Notes under the pieces: generated by a model | Seen by the model: the letters and a program-made list of their open reading frames with translations, nothing else | Told to the model about the DNA's origin: nothing | Database searches by the model: none | Assembly (NCBI RefSeq): GCF_900177295.1 | Contig: NZ_FWZX01000004.1 | Coordinates: 186,001 to 250,000, forward strand | From: Tistlia consotensis USBA 355 | Lineage (GTDB): Bacteria > Pseudomonadota > Alphaproteobacteria > Kiloniellales > DSM-21159 | Length of the DNA stretch: 64,000 bases | Direction: 5' to 3' | In this document: positions 56,231-64,000 of the stretch, piece by piece | Layout of the letters: every line of letters starts with the position of its first letter | How positions within the stretch are numbered: position 1 is the stretch's first letter | Position numbers and translations under genes: made by a program

Positions 56231-58945
56231 ATGGAGCCGAACCTTTTCAAATACATCTGGCGGCACAGCAAGCGCGACCAGGCGGCGATCCTGCTGCTCG
56301 TGCTGGTGTCGTTGCCCTTCTACTTCGCCTCGCTGAACCTGCCGAAGCAGATCGTCAACGTCGGCATCCAGGGCAAGGGCTTCGCCGGCCCGGCGGACAC
56401 CCAGGTCATGGGCAAGCTGTTCCTGCCGCTCGGCGACGTCCTGTTCGGCCATCCGGTGCTGCTGTTCGGGGGCCTGCGCTTCGACCAGGTCGAGACGCTG
56501 CTGATCCTGTCCTTCGCGTTCCTCGGCCTGGTCTGCGTCAACGGCGCCTTCAAGTTCGTGATCAACACGGCCAAGGGGCGGCTCGGCGAGCGCATGCTCC
56601 GGCGCCTGCGCTTCGAGCTGTCCGACCGCCTGCTGCGCTTCCGGCTCGGTCAGCTGCGGCGCATGAAGGGGCCGGAAGTGGCGACCATGATCAAGGACGA
56701 GGTGGAGCCGCTCGGCGGCTTCATCGGCGACGCCTTCGTCACCCCGGCCTTCCTCGGCGGCCAGGCGATCACCGCCATGGTCTTCATCATGTCGCAGTCG
56801 CTGTGGCTCGGCCTGATCGCCGGCGGCATCGTGCTGCTGCAGGCGCTGCTGATCCCGCGCCTGCGCATCCCGATCCTGCGCCTCGGCAAGCAGCGCCAGC
56901 TGACCGCGCGCCAGCTCGCCGGCCGGGTCGGCGAGGTCATGGACGGCGCCGTCGAGATCCATGCCAACGACGGCTCGAACTGGGAGCGTGCCGAGCTGAC
57001 CAGCCGCCTCGGCCAGATCTTCCACATCCGGTTCGAGATCTACCAGCGCAAGTTCTTCGTCAAGTTCCTCAACAACTTCCTGAGCCAACTGACGCCTTTC
57101 ATCTTCTATGCCGGCGGCGGCCTGCTGGCGATCTACGGCCAGCTCGACATCGGCTCGCTGGTCGCGGTCATCGCCGCCTACAAGGACCTGCCGGGGCCGA
57201 TCCGCGACCTGATCAACTGGGAGCAGCAGCGCCAGGACGTCCAGATCAAGTACGACCAGGTCATCGAGCAGTTCCAGCCGACCGATATCCTGGAGCCGGC
57301 AAAGCAGGACCCCGACGCCGAGGTCCGGCCGCTCGACGGCATGCTCTCGGCCTCGAGCCTGACCCTGATCGACGACAACAACCAGCGCCAGGTCGACGGC
57401 GTCTCGTTCGAGCTGCCGCTCGACCGCCATATCGCGCTGGTCGGCGATGCGATCAGCGGCAAGGACCACCTGGCCATGCTGCTGGCCGGGCTCGCTCCGC
57501 CGAGCGGCGGCAAGGTGAGGATCGGCGAGCAGGACCTCCAGGACCTGCCGGAGGCGGTCCTCGGCCGGCGGATCGGCTACGTCGACCCCGCGGCCTACCT
57601 CTTCTCGACCAGCCTGCGCGACAACCTGCTCTACGGCCTGCGGCACCGGCCGCTGCGCGAGGCGGAGCAGGACGGCAAGGCGATCGAGGCCTGGAAGGCG
57701 GCGCTCGCCGAGAGTCTCAGGGCCGGCAACTCGCCGTTCCACCTGGAGGCGGACTGGACCGACTACGAGGCGGCCGGCTGCACCGGCCCGGACGACCTGC
57801 TGGCGCGCGTCCTCGAGGTGCTGGACGTCGTCGACCTCGGCGAGGACGTCTACCGCTTCGGCCTCAACGGCTCGATCGACCCTGCGGCCCAGCCCGACGT
57901 CGCCGGGCGGCTGCTCGAGGCGCGCAACGCCCTGACCCGACGGCTCGCCGAGCAGAGCCGCGAGGACCTGGTCGTGCGCTTCGACGCCGAGCAGTACAAC
58001 GCCAACGCCTCTCTGGCCGAGAACCTGCTGTTCGGCACGCCGAAGCGCGCCGACTACGAGGCCGAGGCGCTGATCGACAACGCCCTGGTCGGCGGCGCCC
58101 TGCAGCAGGCCGGGCTGCAGGAGCTGCTCGGCGAGAAGGGCCTGGCGATCGCCCGCACGATGGTCGAGATCTTCGCCGACCTGCCGCCGGGCCACCCCTT
58201 CTTCGAGCAGTTCTCCTTCATCGACGCCGACGACCTGCCGGAGTTCCGCCAGCTCGTTACGCGAGCGGAACAACGTGGCGTGGAGCAGCTGCCGGCCGAG
58301 GACCGGCGCCGGATCAAGGCGCTGCCGTTCCGCTACATCGAGGCGCGGCACCGCCTGGGGCTGGTCGACGACGTCTTCGAGACCCGCGTGCTCGAGGCGC
58401 GCCGCCTGATCGCCGAGGCGGTGCGCCGGCGCGATCCGACAGCCGTCGAGTTCTACGATGCCGAGGCCTACAACTCGGCAGCCTCGATCCTCGACAACGT
58501 GCTGTTCGGCCGCCTGGTCTACGGCCAGGCAGGCGCCGAGGAGGCGGTCGGCGCCGCGGTCCGCGAGACCCTGGACGAGCTCGACCTCAAGCCATCGGTC
58601 TGCGCCATCGGCCTCGACTTCGAGGTTGGCGTCGGCGGCAAGCGCCTGTCGGCGACCCAGCGCCAGAAGACGGCACTGGCCCGCGCGCTGCTGAAGCGCC
58701 CGGACCTGCTGGTCGTCAACCAGGCGACCGCGGTGATGGACGGCGCGACGCGGGCCCGCCTGGTCGAGAACGTGCTGCGCGCCCGCGAGGGCCGCGGGGT
58801 CGCCTGGGCGATCGAGCGCGCAGCGCTGGCCGAGCGCTTCGAGCAGGTCCTGGTGCTGCGCAACGGCCGGCTGATCGACAACGGCGCCTTCGACGACCTC
58901 AGCGGTCGGAGCGAAGATCTGAAGATGTTGCTGGCGGCCGATTGA
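56231..58945 (+). CDS. ABC exporter-like protein with degenerate, insert-bearing nucleotide-binding domain
   Basis: 904 residues. Residues 1-320 form an ABC type-1 exporter membrane domain. Residues 365-904 are a nucleotide-binding domain in which every key motif is altered: Walker A GDAISGKD (405-412, Asp for Ser/Thr), Q-loop GYVDPAAYLF (449-458, no Gln), signature LSATQRQ (806-812), Walker B LLVVNQAT (826-833, Asn-Gln for Asp-Glu), and Ala-Ile-Glu-Arg where the H-loop His is expected. About 275 residues are inserted between the Q-loop region and the signature. The segment S-L-x-x-N-L-L-Y/F-G recurs at 461, 594 and 752. Start ATG 56231 with AGGGGG upstream. Confidence 0.85.
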   Translation: MEPNLFKYIWRHSKRDQAAILLLVLVSLPFYFASLNLPKQIVNVGIQGKGFAGPADTQVMGKLFLPLGDVLFGHPVLLFGGLRFDQVETLLILSFAFLGLVCVNGAFKFVINTAKGRLGERMLRRLRFELSDRLLRFRLGQLRRMKGPEVATMIKDEVEPLGGFIGDAFVTPAFLGGQAITAMVFIMSQSLWLGLIAGGIVLLQALLIPRLRIPILRLGKQRQLTARQLAGRVGEVMDGAVEIHANDGSNWERAELTSRLGQIFHIRFEIYQRKFFVKFLNNFLSQLTPFIFYAGGGLLAIYGQLDIGSLVAVIAAYKDLPGPIRDLINWEQQRQDVQIKYDQVIEQFQPTDILEPAKQDPDAEVRPLDGMLSASSLTLIDDNNQRQVDGVSFELPLDRHIALVGDAISGKDHLAMLLAGLAPPSGGKVRIGEQDLQDLPEAVLGRRIGYVDPAAYLFSTSLRDNLLYGLRHRPLREAEQDGKAIEAWKAALAESLRAGNSPFHLEADWTDYEAAGCTGPDDLLARVLEVLDVVDLGEDVYRFGLNGSIDPAAQPDVAGRLLEARNALTRRLAEQSREDLVVRFDAEQYNANASLAENLLFGTPKRADYEAEALIDNALVGGALQQAGLQELLGEKGLAIARTMVEIFADLPPGHPFFEQFSFIDADDLPEFRQLVTRAEQRGVEQLPAEDRRRIKALPFRYIEARHRLGLVDDVFETRVLEARRLIAEAVRRRDPTAVEFYDAEAYNSAASILDNVLFGRLVYGQAGAEEAVGAAVRETLDELDLKPSVCAIGLDFEVGVGGKRLSATQRQKTALARALLKRPDLLVVNQATAVMDGATRARLVENVLRAREGRGVAWAIERAALAERFEQVLVLRNGRLIDNGAFDDLSGRSEDLKMLLAAD

Positions 58946-58994
58946 TCGGCTGCGCGGGGCCCGGACGGCGGCTTGGGAAAAGGGGTTTTGGAGC

Positions 58995-59438
58995 ATGAGC
59001 CTGGACCAGGAAGTGGCGACGCTGAAGCGGATCCCGCTGTTCGCCAACATCGACACGTCGCGGCTCAAGCTGATGGCCTTCGCCAGCCAGCGCATGATCT
59101 TCAAGGACGGCCAGGCGCTGTGCCAGCAGGGCGATCCGGGTGACGCCGCCTACATCGTCATCGAGGGCCGAGCCGACGTCCTGATCGATACGGCGGACGG
59201 CCCGCTGAAGGTCGCGACGCTCAGCAGCAACGACATCGTCGGCGAGATCGCCATCCTGATCGACGTGCCGCGCACCGCCACGGTCAAGGCGGCCGGCGAG
59301 GTCGTCACGCTCAAGATCACCAAGGACCTGTTCTTCCGCATGGTCAGCGACTTCCCCGAGATCGCCATCGAGGTCATGCGGGTGCTGGCGCACCGCCTGG
59401 AGAAGACCAACGAACAGCTGCGCGCGGCGCGCAGCTAA
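58995..59438 (+). CDS. Stand-alone cyclic nucleotide-binding domain protein
   Basis: 147 residues, essentially one CAP-type cNMP-binding domain (about 10-130) and a C-terminal helix (HRLEKTNEQLRAARS). There is no DNA-binding domain. The phosphate-binding cassette GEIAILIDVPRTAT (residues 83-96) keeps the Glu and Arg needed for cAMP/cGMP. It lies 49 bp after the degenerate ABC gene on the same strand, so co-expression is likely. Its role as a cNMP-sensing partner or adaptor of that protein is inference. Confidence 0.88.
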   Translation: MSLDQEVATLKRIPLFANIDTSRLKLMAFASQRMIFKDGQALCQQGDPGDAAYIVIEGRADVLIDTADGPLKVATLSSNDIVGEIAILIDVPRTATVKAAGEVVTLKITKDLFFRMVSDFPEIAIEVMRVLAHRLEKTNEQLRAARS

Positions 59439-59459
59439 CCGTTCTCTTACCGGAACGGT
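59438..59459. terminator. Hairpin between convergent genes (CNBD gene and xthA)
   Basis: 7-bp perfect arms (ACCGTTC/GAACGGT) around an 8-nt loop, exactly filling the space between the two stop codons. No T-run; a weak bidirectional stem at best. Confidence 0.4.
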
Positions 59460-60244
59460 CAGCCGAGGTCGACGATCACCGGCACGTGGTCCGAGGGCCT
59501 CTCCCAGGTCCGGCTCTCCTTGAAGACCTCCAGGCCGCTGACCGCGGAAAGCGCGGATTCGCTGGCCAGGGCGTGATCCAGTCGCCAGCCGTAGTTCCGC
59601 TCGAAGGACTGCGGGAAGCGGTAGCCCCACCAGGTGTAGAGCGGTTCCGCCGGCGGAACGAAATGGCGGCCGAGATCGGTCAGACGGCCGGCCTCCAGCA
59701 GGGTCGCGATCTTTTGCGACTCCCCGGGCGTGTGGCCGACGCTGCGCAGCAGCTTCTTGTGGTTCCACACGTCGGTCTCCAGGGGCGCCACGTTGAGATC
59801 CCCGAAGATCAGGCACTTGCGACCCTTGGCCTCGACCCTGGACCAGCTCGCCATCTCGTCCAGGAACTGCAGCTTGTGGGCGAACTTGTCATTCTGTTCC
59901 GGATCCGGAATGGGTCCGCCGGACGGCACGTAGAAGCAGTGCACCTCGAGATCGCCCGCGACGACCGCGCTGACGTGGCGCTTGTCGTCGCGCTCGCACC
60001 AGATCCGGTGATCGACCGCGCGGAACGGCTGCTTCGCGAGGATCGCCACGCCGTTGTAGGATTTCTGGCCGCGGCGCTGCTGGTGCGGATAGCCGAGCTC
60101 GGCTAGTTCCGTCTCGGGGAACAGGCTGTCGTCGACCTTGGTCTCCTGCAGGCAGATCACGTCGGGCGCGCGGGCCGCGACGAAGCGCGCCAGATGATCG
60201 ATACGCTGGCGCAACGAATTCACGTTCCAGGTCGCGATGCGCAA
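59459..60244 (-). CDS. xthA: Exodeoxyribonuclease III (AP endonuclease)
   Basis: Base-excision-repair AP endonuclease and 3'-exonuclease. RIATWNVNSLRQR at the start, catalytic Glu34 in CLQETKVDD, FGDLNVAP, WWGYRFPQSFERNYGWRLDHALAS and the C-terminal SDHVPVIVDL with the active-site Asp-His. 261 residues. The start is TTG at 60244: an AAGGAGG ribosome site lies the right distance upstream and homology starts at once. ATG-initiated extensions upstream would run through the terminator at 60335-60375. Confidence 0.94.
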   Translation of the reverse strand: MRIATWNVNSLRQRIDHLARFVAARAPDVICLQETKVDDSLFPETELAELGYPHQQRRGQKSYNGVAILAKQPFRAVDHRIWCERDDKRHVSAVVAGDLEVHCFYVPSGGPIPDPEQNDKFAHKLQFLDEMASWSRVEAKGRKCLIFGDLNVAPLETDVWNHKKLLRSVGHTPGESQKIATLLEAGRLTDLGRHFVPPAEPLYTWWGYRFPQSFERNYGWRLDHALASESALSAVSGLEVFKESRTWERPSDHVPVIVDLG

Positions 60245-60334
60245 GGCGTCCCCCCTCCTTCTGCTTTCCCGGCGGCGGCGCAGGCTACCCGGCGCGGGGC
60301 CGAGCCGGAAGCCGCGGGACGAAGAGGGAAGGGC

Positions 60335-60375
60335 AAAAAAAAGGAACGCCCGGTCGGGGGGCAGCCGGGCGTTCC
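60335..60375 (-). terminator. Rho-independent terminator between the amidotransferase-like gene/ncRNA and xthA
   Basis: 11-bp perfect stem (60343-60353 with 60365-60375), 11-nt loop, followed on the minus strand by eight T residues (60335-60342). One of the strongest terminators in the window. Confidence 0.92.
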
Positions 60376-60463
60376 TCGCTCCTCGGAGCGCGTGGGACCT
60401 GTCAGGGGATCCAGGTTTGCTCCCACGTTCTTGCAGGACCGTTGCAGTCCCGCCTTGTGAACC
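60335..60463 (-). ncRNA. Putative small structured RNA
   Basis: A gene-free segment between two leftward genes with promoter-like elements at 60465-60492 and a strong terminator at its end. The RNA (about 125-130 nt) can form three or four consecutive hairpins: GCGGGAC/GTCCTGC with a 7-nt loop, a long CGTGGG/CCCACG stem extended by ACCTG/CAGGT around GATCCCCTGA, a small CGCTC/GAGCG stem, and the terminator with a C-rich loop. Two loops are C-rich, as in sRNAs that pair with ribosome-binding sites. I could not assign a family; there is a weak resemblance of its 5' end to 6S RNA. It could also be a 3' UTR of the upstream gene. Confidence 0.45.
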
Positions 60464-60464
60464 T

Positions 60465-60492
60465 GAGATAAGCAGCCCTGGGCCGCGCGCAA
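60465..60492 (-). promoter_or_regulatory. Candidate promoter of the small RNA
   Basis: On the minus strand, TTGCGC (60487-60492), a 16-bp spacer, TATCTC (60465-60470); transcription would start near 60458-60462. Modest hexamer scores, but position fits the terminator-defined RNA. Confidence 0.35.
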
Positions 60493-60586
60493 TCCCTGCG
60501 GCAGGCGGACGCACAAAGATTTAACCGAATTGTCCCGGAGAACGGCTGGCGGGCTTCCCCGGCCCTTTGCGCGCGGCGGCCTGCAG

Positions 60587-61375
60587 CTATTCGGCGGCGC
60601 GGGCGTAGCGGCCCATGCGCTCGCGTGCCGCGGCGCCGAAAGCGCGGAAGATCGCCGTCGAGACCGGGTCTTCGAGGACCTTGTACTCCGGGTGCCACTG
60701 CACCCCGAGCGTGAAGGCCGTCGCGCCGGTCACGCTGACCGCCTCGATCGTGCCGTCGGGCGCGCGGCCCTCGACGCTCAGCCCCGGCGCCAGGCCGTCG
60801 ATCGCCTGCCAGTGCAGGGAGTTGACCCGGATCTCGTCGCTGCCGGCGATCGCGGCCAGGCGCCCGGAGGGATCGAGCTTCACCGCATGGCGCTTGCCGT
60901 ACTGGACGTCCAGCTCGTCGTGCTGCGGCCGGCGATGGTCCTGGCGGCCCTCGATCTCGTGGACCCGGGCGTGCAGCGTGCCGCCGAGGGCGACGTTGAG
61001 CTCCTGGTGGCCGCGGCAGATCGCGAAGAGCGGCAGGCCGGCCTCCAGCGCCGCCTCGATCAGCGGCAGCGTCGTCGCGTCGCGCGCCTCGTCGTGAGGC
61101 TCGTGCTCCGGCGTCGGCGCGTGGCCGTAGCGGCTCGGGTGGACGTTCGAGGGGCTGCCGGTCAGCACCAGCCCGTCGAGCCGCTCGACCAGGGCGCGCG
61201 GATCGACCAGCGCGCCGAGTGCCGGCACCACGAGCGGGATGCCCTCGCTGGCCGTCGCGACCGCGCGGACGTACTTGTCGCCGATGGTGTGATAGTCCTG
61301 CCCGCCCTGCGGCTTGACGCAGGCCGGCAGTCCGATCAGCGGCCTCGGGCCGCTGAAATGGGCGTTCGGGCTCAT
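60587..61375 (-). CDS. Gamma-glutamyl-gamma-aminobutyrate hydrolase-family protein (class I amidotransferase-like)
   Basis: 262-residue peptidase C26/PuuD-type hydrolase. The nucleophile elbow is LFAICRGHQELNVALGG with Cys120, and the His-x-Glu of the triad is in VQWHPEYK. LTGSPSNVHPSRYG and HARVHEIEG match PuuD-type enzymes that split gamma-glutamyl-GABA. No other putrescine-pathway genes are near, so the substrate is uncertain. Start at the ATG of 61375; 12 further in-frame residues upstream are unconserved. The small-RNA region lies downstream. Confidence 0.85.
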   Translation of the reverse strand: MSPNAHFSGPRPLIGLPACVKPQGGQDYHTIGDKYVRAVATASEGIPLVVPALGALVDPRALVERLDGLVLTGSPSNVHPSRYGHAPTPEHEPHDEARDATTLPLIEAALEAGLPLFAICRGHQELNVALGGTLHARVHEIEGRQDHRRPQHDELDVQYGKRHAVKLDPSGRLAAIAGSDEIRVNSLHWQAIDGLAPGLSVEGRAPDGTIEAVSVTGATAFTLGVQWHPEYKVLEDPVSTAIFRAFGAAARERMGRYARAAE

Positions 61376-61526
61376 AGGCCCAGATGTAACCCGGCGCCCG
61401 GGCGGCGACAAGCGTGCCGGCCATGCGGTGGCCGCCCTGGCGCCCCTGCGCGGGCTGCAGGAGCCGCCGCTGCCGCGGCGTTCCTGGCCGAGCGCCGGCG
61501 CCCTGGTCGGGCGTGCCGACCGAGCC

Positions 61527-62204
61527 TCAGCGGTTGCTGCGCAGGTGCGAGGGGAAGCCGGGCAGCTTCTTCTCGTCGAACATGTCGGGGTCCAGCGTGA
61601 CGCCGAAGCGCGGGTTCTGCAGCGCCACCTGGATCGAGACGCCGGCCGCGTCGACGATCTCCCAGCCGCGGAACGAGAAGGGCTGCTGGGCGAAGACGAC
61701 GTTGACGGTGCCCTGGTCGGTCTTGTCCTTCTGGGCGAGGCGGACGACCAGCACCTCCTTGTTCTGCTTGACCCACAGCACGTCGAGGCCGCTGTCCTCG
61801 AAGGAGATGTGGTCGCGCAGCAGGAACCAGAGCGGCGTCTCGAAGGTCGGCAGCTGCCGCGCCTCCTTCAGCTCCCGGTCGAAATAGGTCAGCTCGTAGC
61901 CGTCGGCGATCATCACCACCGGGTTCGGCGCGTCGTACTCGAAGCGCATGTGGTTGGGCCGGTCGAGCGCGATGAAGCCGCCGGCCTCGGTGCCGTTGGA
62001 GGCGGTCTGCCGGAAGCGGCTGTACATCGTGTCGATGCCGTTCAGGTAGGCTTCGGCCCGGCGCAGGTCGGCCCGGTCGGCCTCGGTCAGGGGCGCGCTC
62101 AGGGACTGCGCGGCGGCCGGTGCGACGAGGCGCGGGCCCGTCGCCAGCAGTCCGTAACCGAGGGCGGCGATGCCGCCGCCGACCAGGAAATCACGTCTGT
62201 TCAT
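61527..62204 (-). CDS. lolA: Outer-membrane lipoprotein carrier protein LolA
   Basis: Periplasmic shuttle for lipoproteins between LolCDE and the outer membrane. 225 residues. The signal peptide begins MNRRDFLVGGG, a twin-arginine-like start, and ends near AAAQS. Mature features are AEAYLNGIDTMYSRFRQTASNG, FIALDRPNHMRFEYDAPNPVVMIADG and PLWFLLRD, the LolA strand order. Start at the ATG of 62204 because upstream residues are unconserved. The order ftsK-lolA-xthA is common in alphaproteobacteria. Confidence 0.88.
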   Translation of the reverse strand: MNRRDFLVGGGIAALGYGLLATGPRLVAPAAAQSLSAPLTEADRADLRRAEAYLNGIDTMYSRFRQTASNGTEAGGFIALDRPNHMRFEYDAPNPVVMIADGYELTYFDRELKEARQLPTFETPLWFLLRDHISFEDSGLDVLWVKQNKEVLVVRLAQKDKTDQGTVNVVFAQQPFSFRGWEIVDAAGVSIQVALQNPRFGVTLDPDMFDEKKLPGFPSHLRSNR

Positions 62205-62304
62205 TGCTGCAGGGTTCCTCGCTGACATTCCCCCCATATGGGAAGTGCCGCATCGAAAGCAGCCCGTCGATTATGGCAAGTCGGGGGCGGCAGGCGGCGA
62301 GCGA

Positions 62305-64000
<1,696 letters not shown>

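Noticed and set aside
56078-59104. A 1008-codon open frame antisense to the ABC-like gene
   Set aside because: Shadow of the ABC gene; Gln/Glu/Leu/Ala repeats arising from the complementary codons and no recognisable domain.
60335-60463. Assignment of the small RNA as 6S RNA or the SRP RNA
   Set aside because: The conserved SRP loop sequence is absent, and the single long rod with a central bubble expected of 6S was not convincingly foldable by hand; left unassigned.

Overview
The window is high-GC DNA from an alphaproteobacterial chromosome. Gene content and order resemble Rhodospirillales-type genomes: secB-dnaQ-coaE-aroE-maf-ppsR/hemE, rho, mnmE-mnmG-rsmG-parA-parB/holA-lptE-leuS, and ftsK-lolA-xthA. 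It is nearly all coding, with many 4-nt ATGA/GTGA overlaps. I saw no transposase, phage gene, CRISPR array, rRNA or tRNA.

Replication and partition region (1-28 kb). Five genes (dnaQ, coaE, aroE, maf, ppsR) read leftwards and hemE, hemH, hemJ, rho read rightwards from a 422-bp gene-free segment at 4404-4825. It holds DnaA-box-like sequences and an AT-richer stretch, and hemE is its right neighbour, as at the known Caulobacter origin, so I read it as the chromosomal origin. To the right lie trkH, an NADPH:quinone reductase, a dienelactone hydrolase and a DUF255 protein. Next is a rightward run (DUF6489, nitroreductase, mnmE, mnmG, rsmG, parA, parB) with two exact parS sites whose starts are 2000 bp apart. 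holA, lptE, leuS and a DUF3576 lipoprotein gene face it.

Envelope and modification region (28-46 kb). Two 364-aa porin paralogues flank a TPR/O-GlcNAc-transferase-like gene that carries a frameshift. A JmjC/cupin oxygenase gene, three tandem sulfotransferases and yggS follow as one rightward run. Then come an L,D-transpeptidase-like gene, an alanine-rich protein of unknown function, ribA, an alpha/beta hydrolase, an orphan response regulator, a metallo-beta-lactamase-fold enzyme, a methyltransferase and a membrane nucleotide cyclase.

Glycosyltransferase, transporter and cNMP region (46-60 kb). Nine leftward genes, mostly overlapping by a few bases, encode four glycosyltransferases, a small membrane protein, an Opp/Yej-type peptide ABC transporter (fused double ATPase plus two permeases, no binding protein) and a TerB-like protein. 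Divergent from them is a 904-aa ABC exporter-like protein in which every nucleotide-handling motif is altered and whose nucleotide-binding domain has a long insert. It is followed by a stand-alone cyclic-nucleotide-binding protein whose signature is intact. This pair is the best candidate here for an undescribed system, possibly a cNMP-linked regulated or scaffold ABC protein tied to surface glycans; that function is inference.

Right end (59-64 kb). xthA (TTG start), a probable small structured RNA gene with its own promoter and terminator, a class-I amidotransferase-like hydrolase, lolA and the 3' part of ftsK, which runs off the window.
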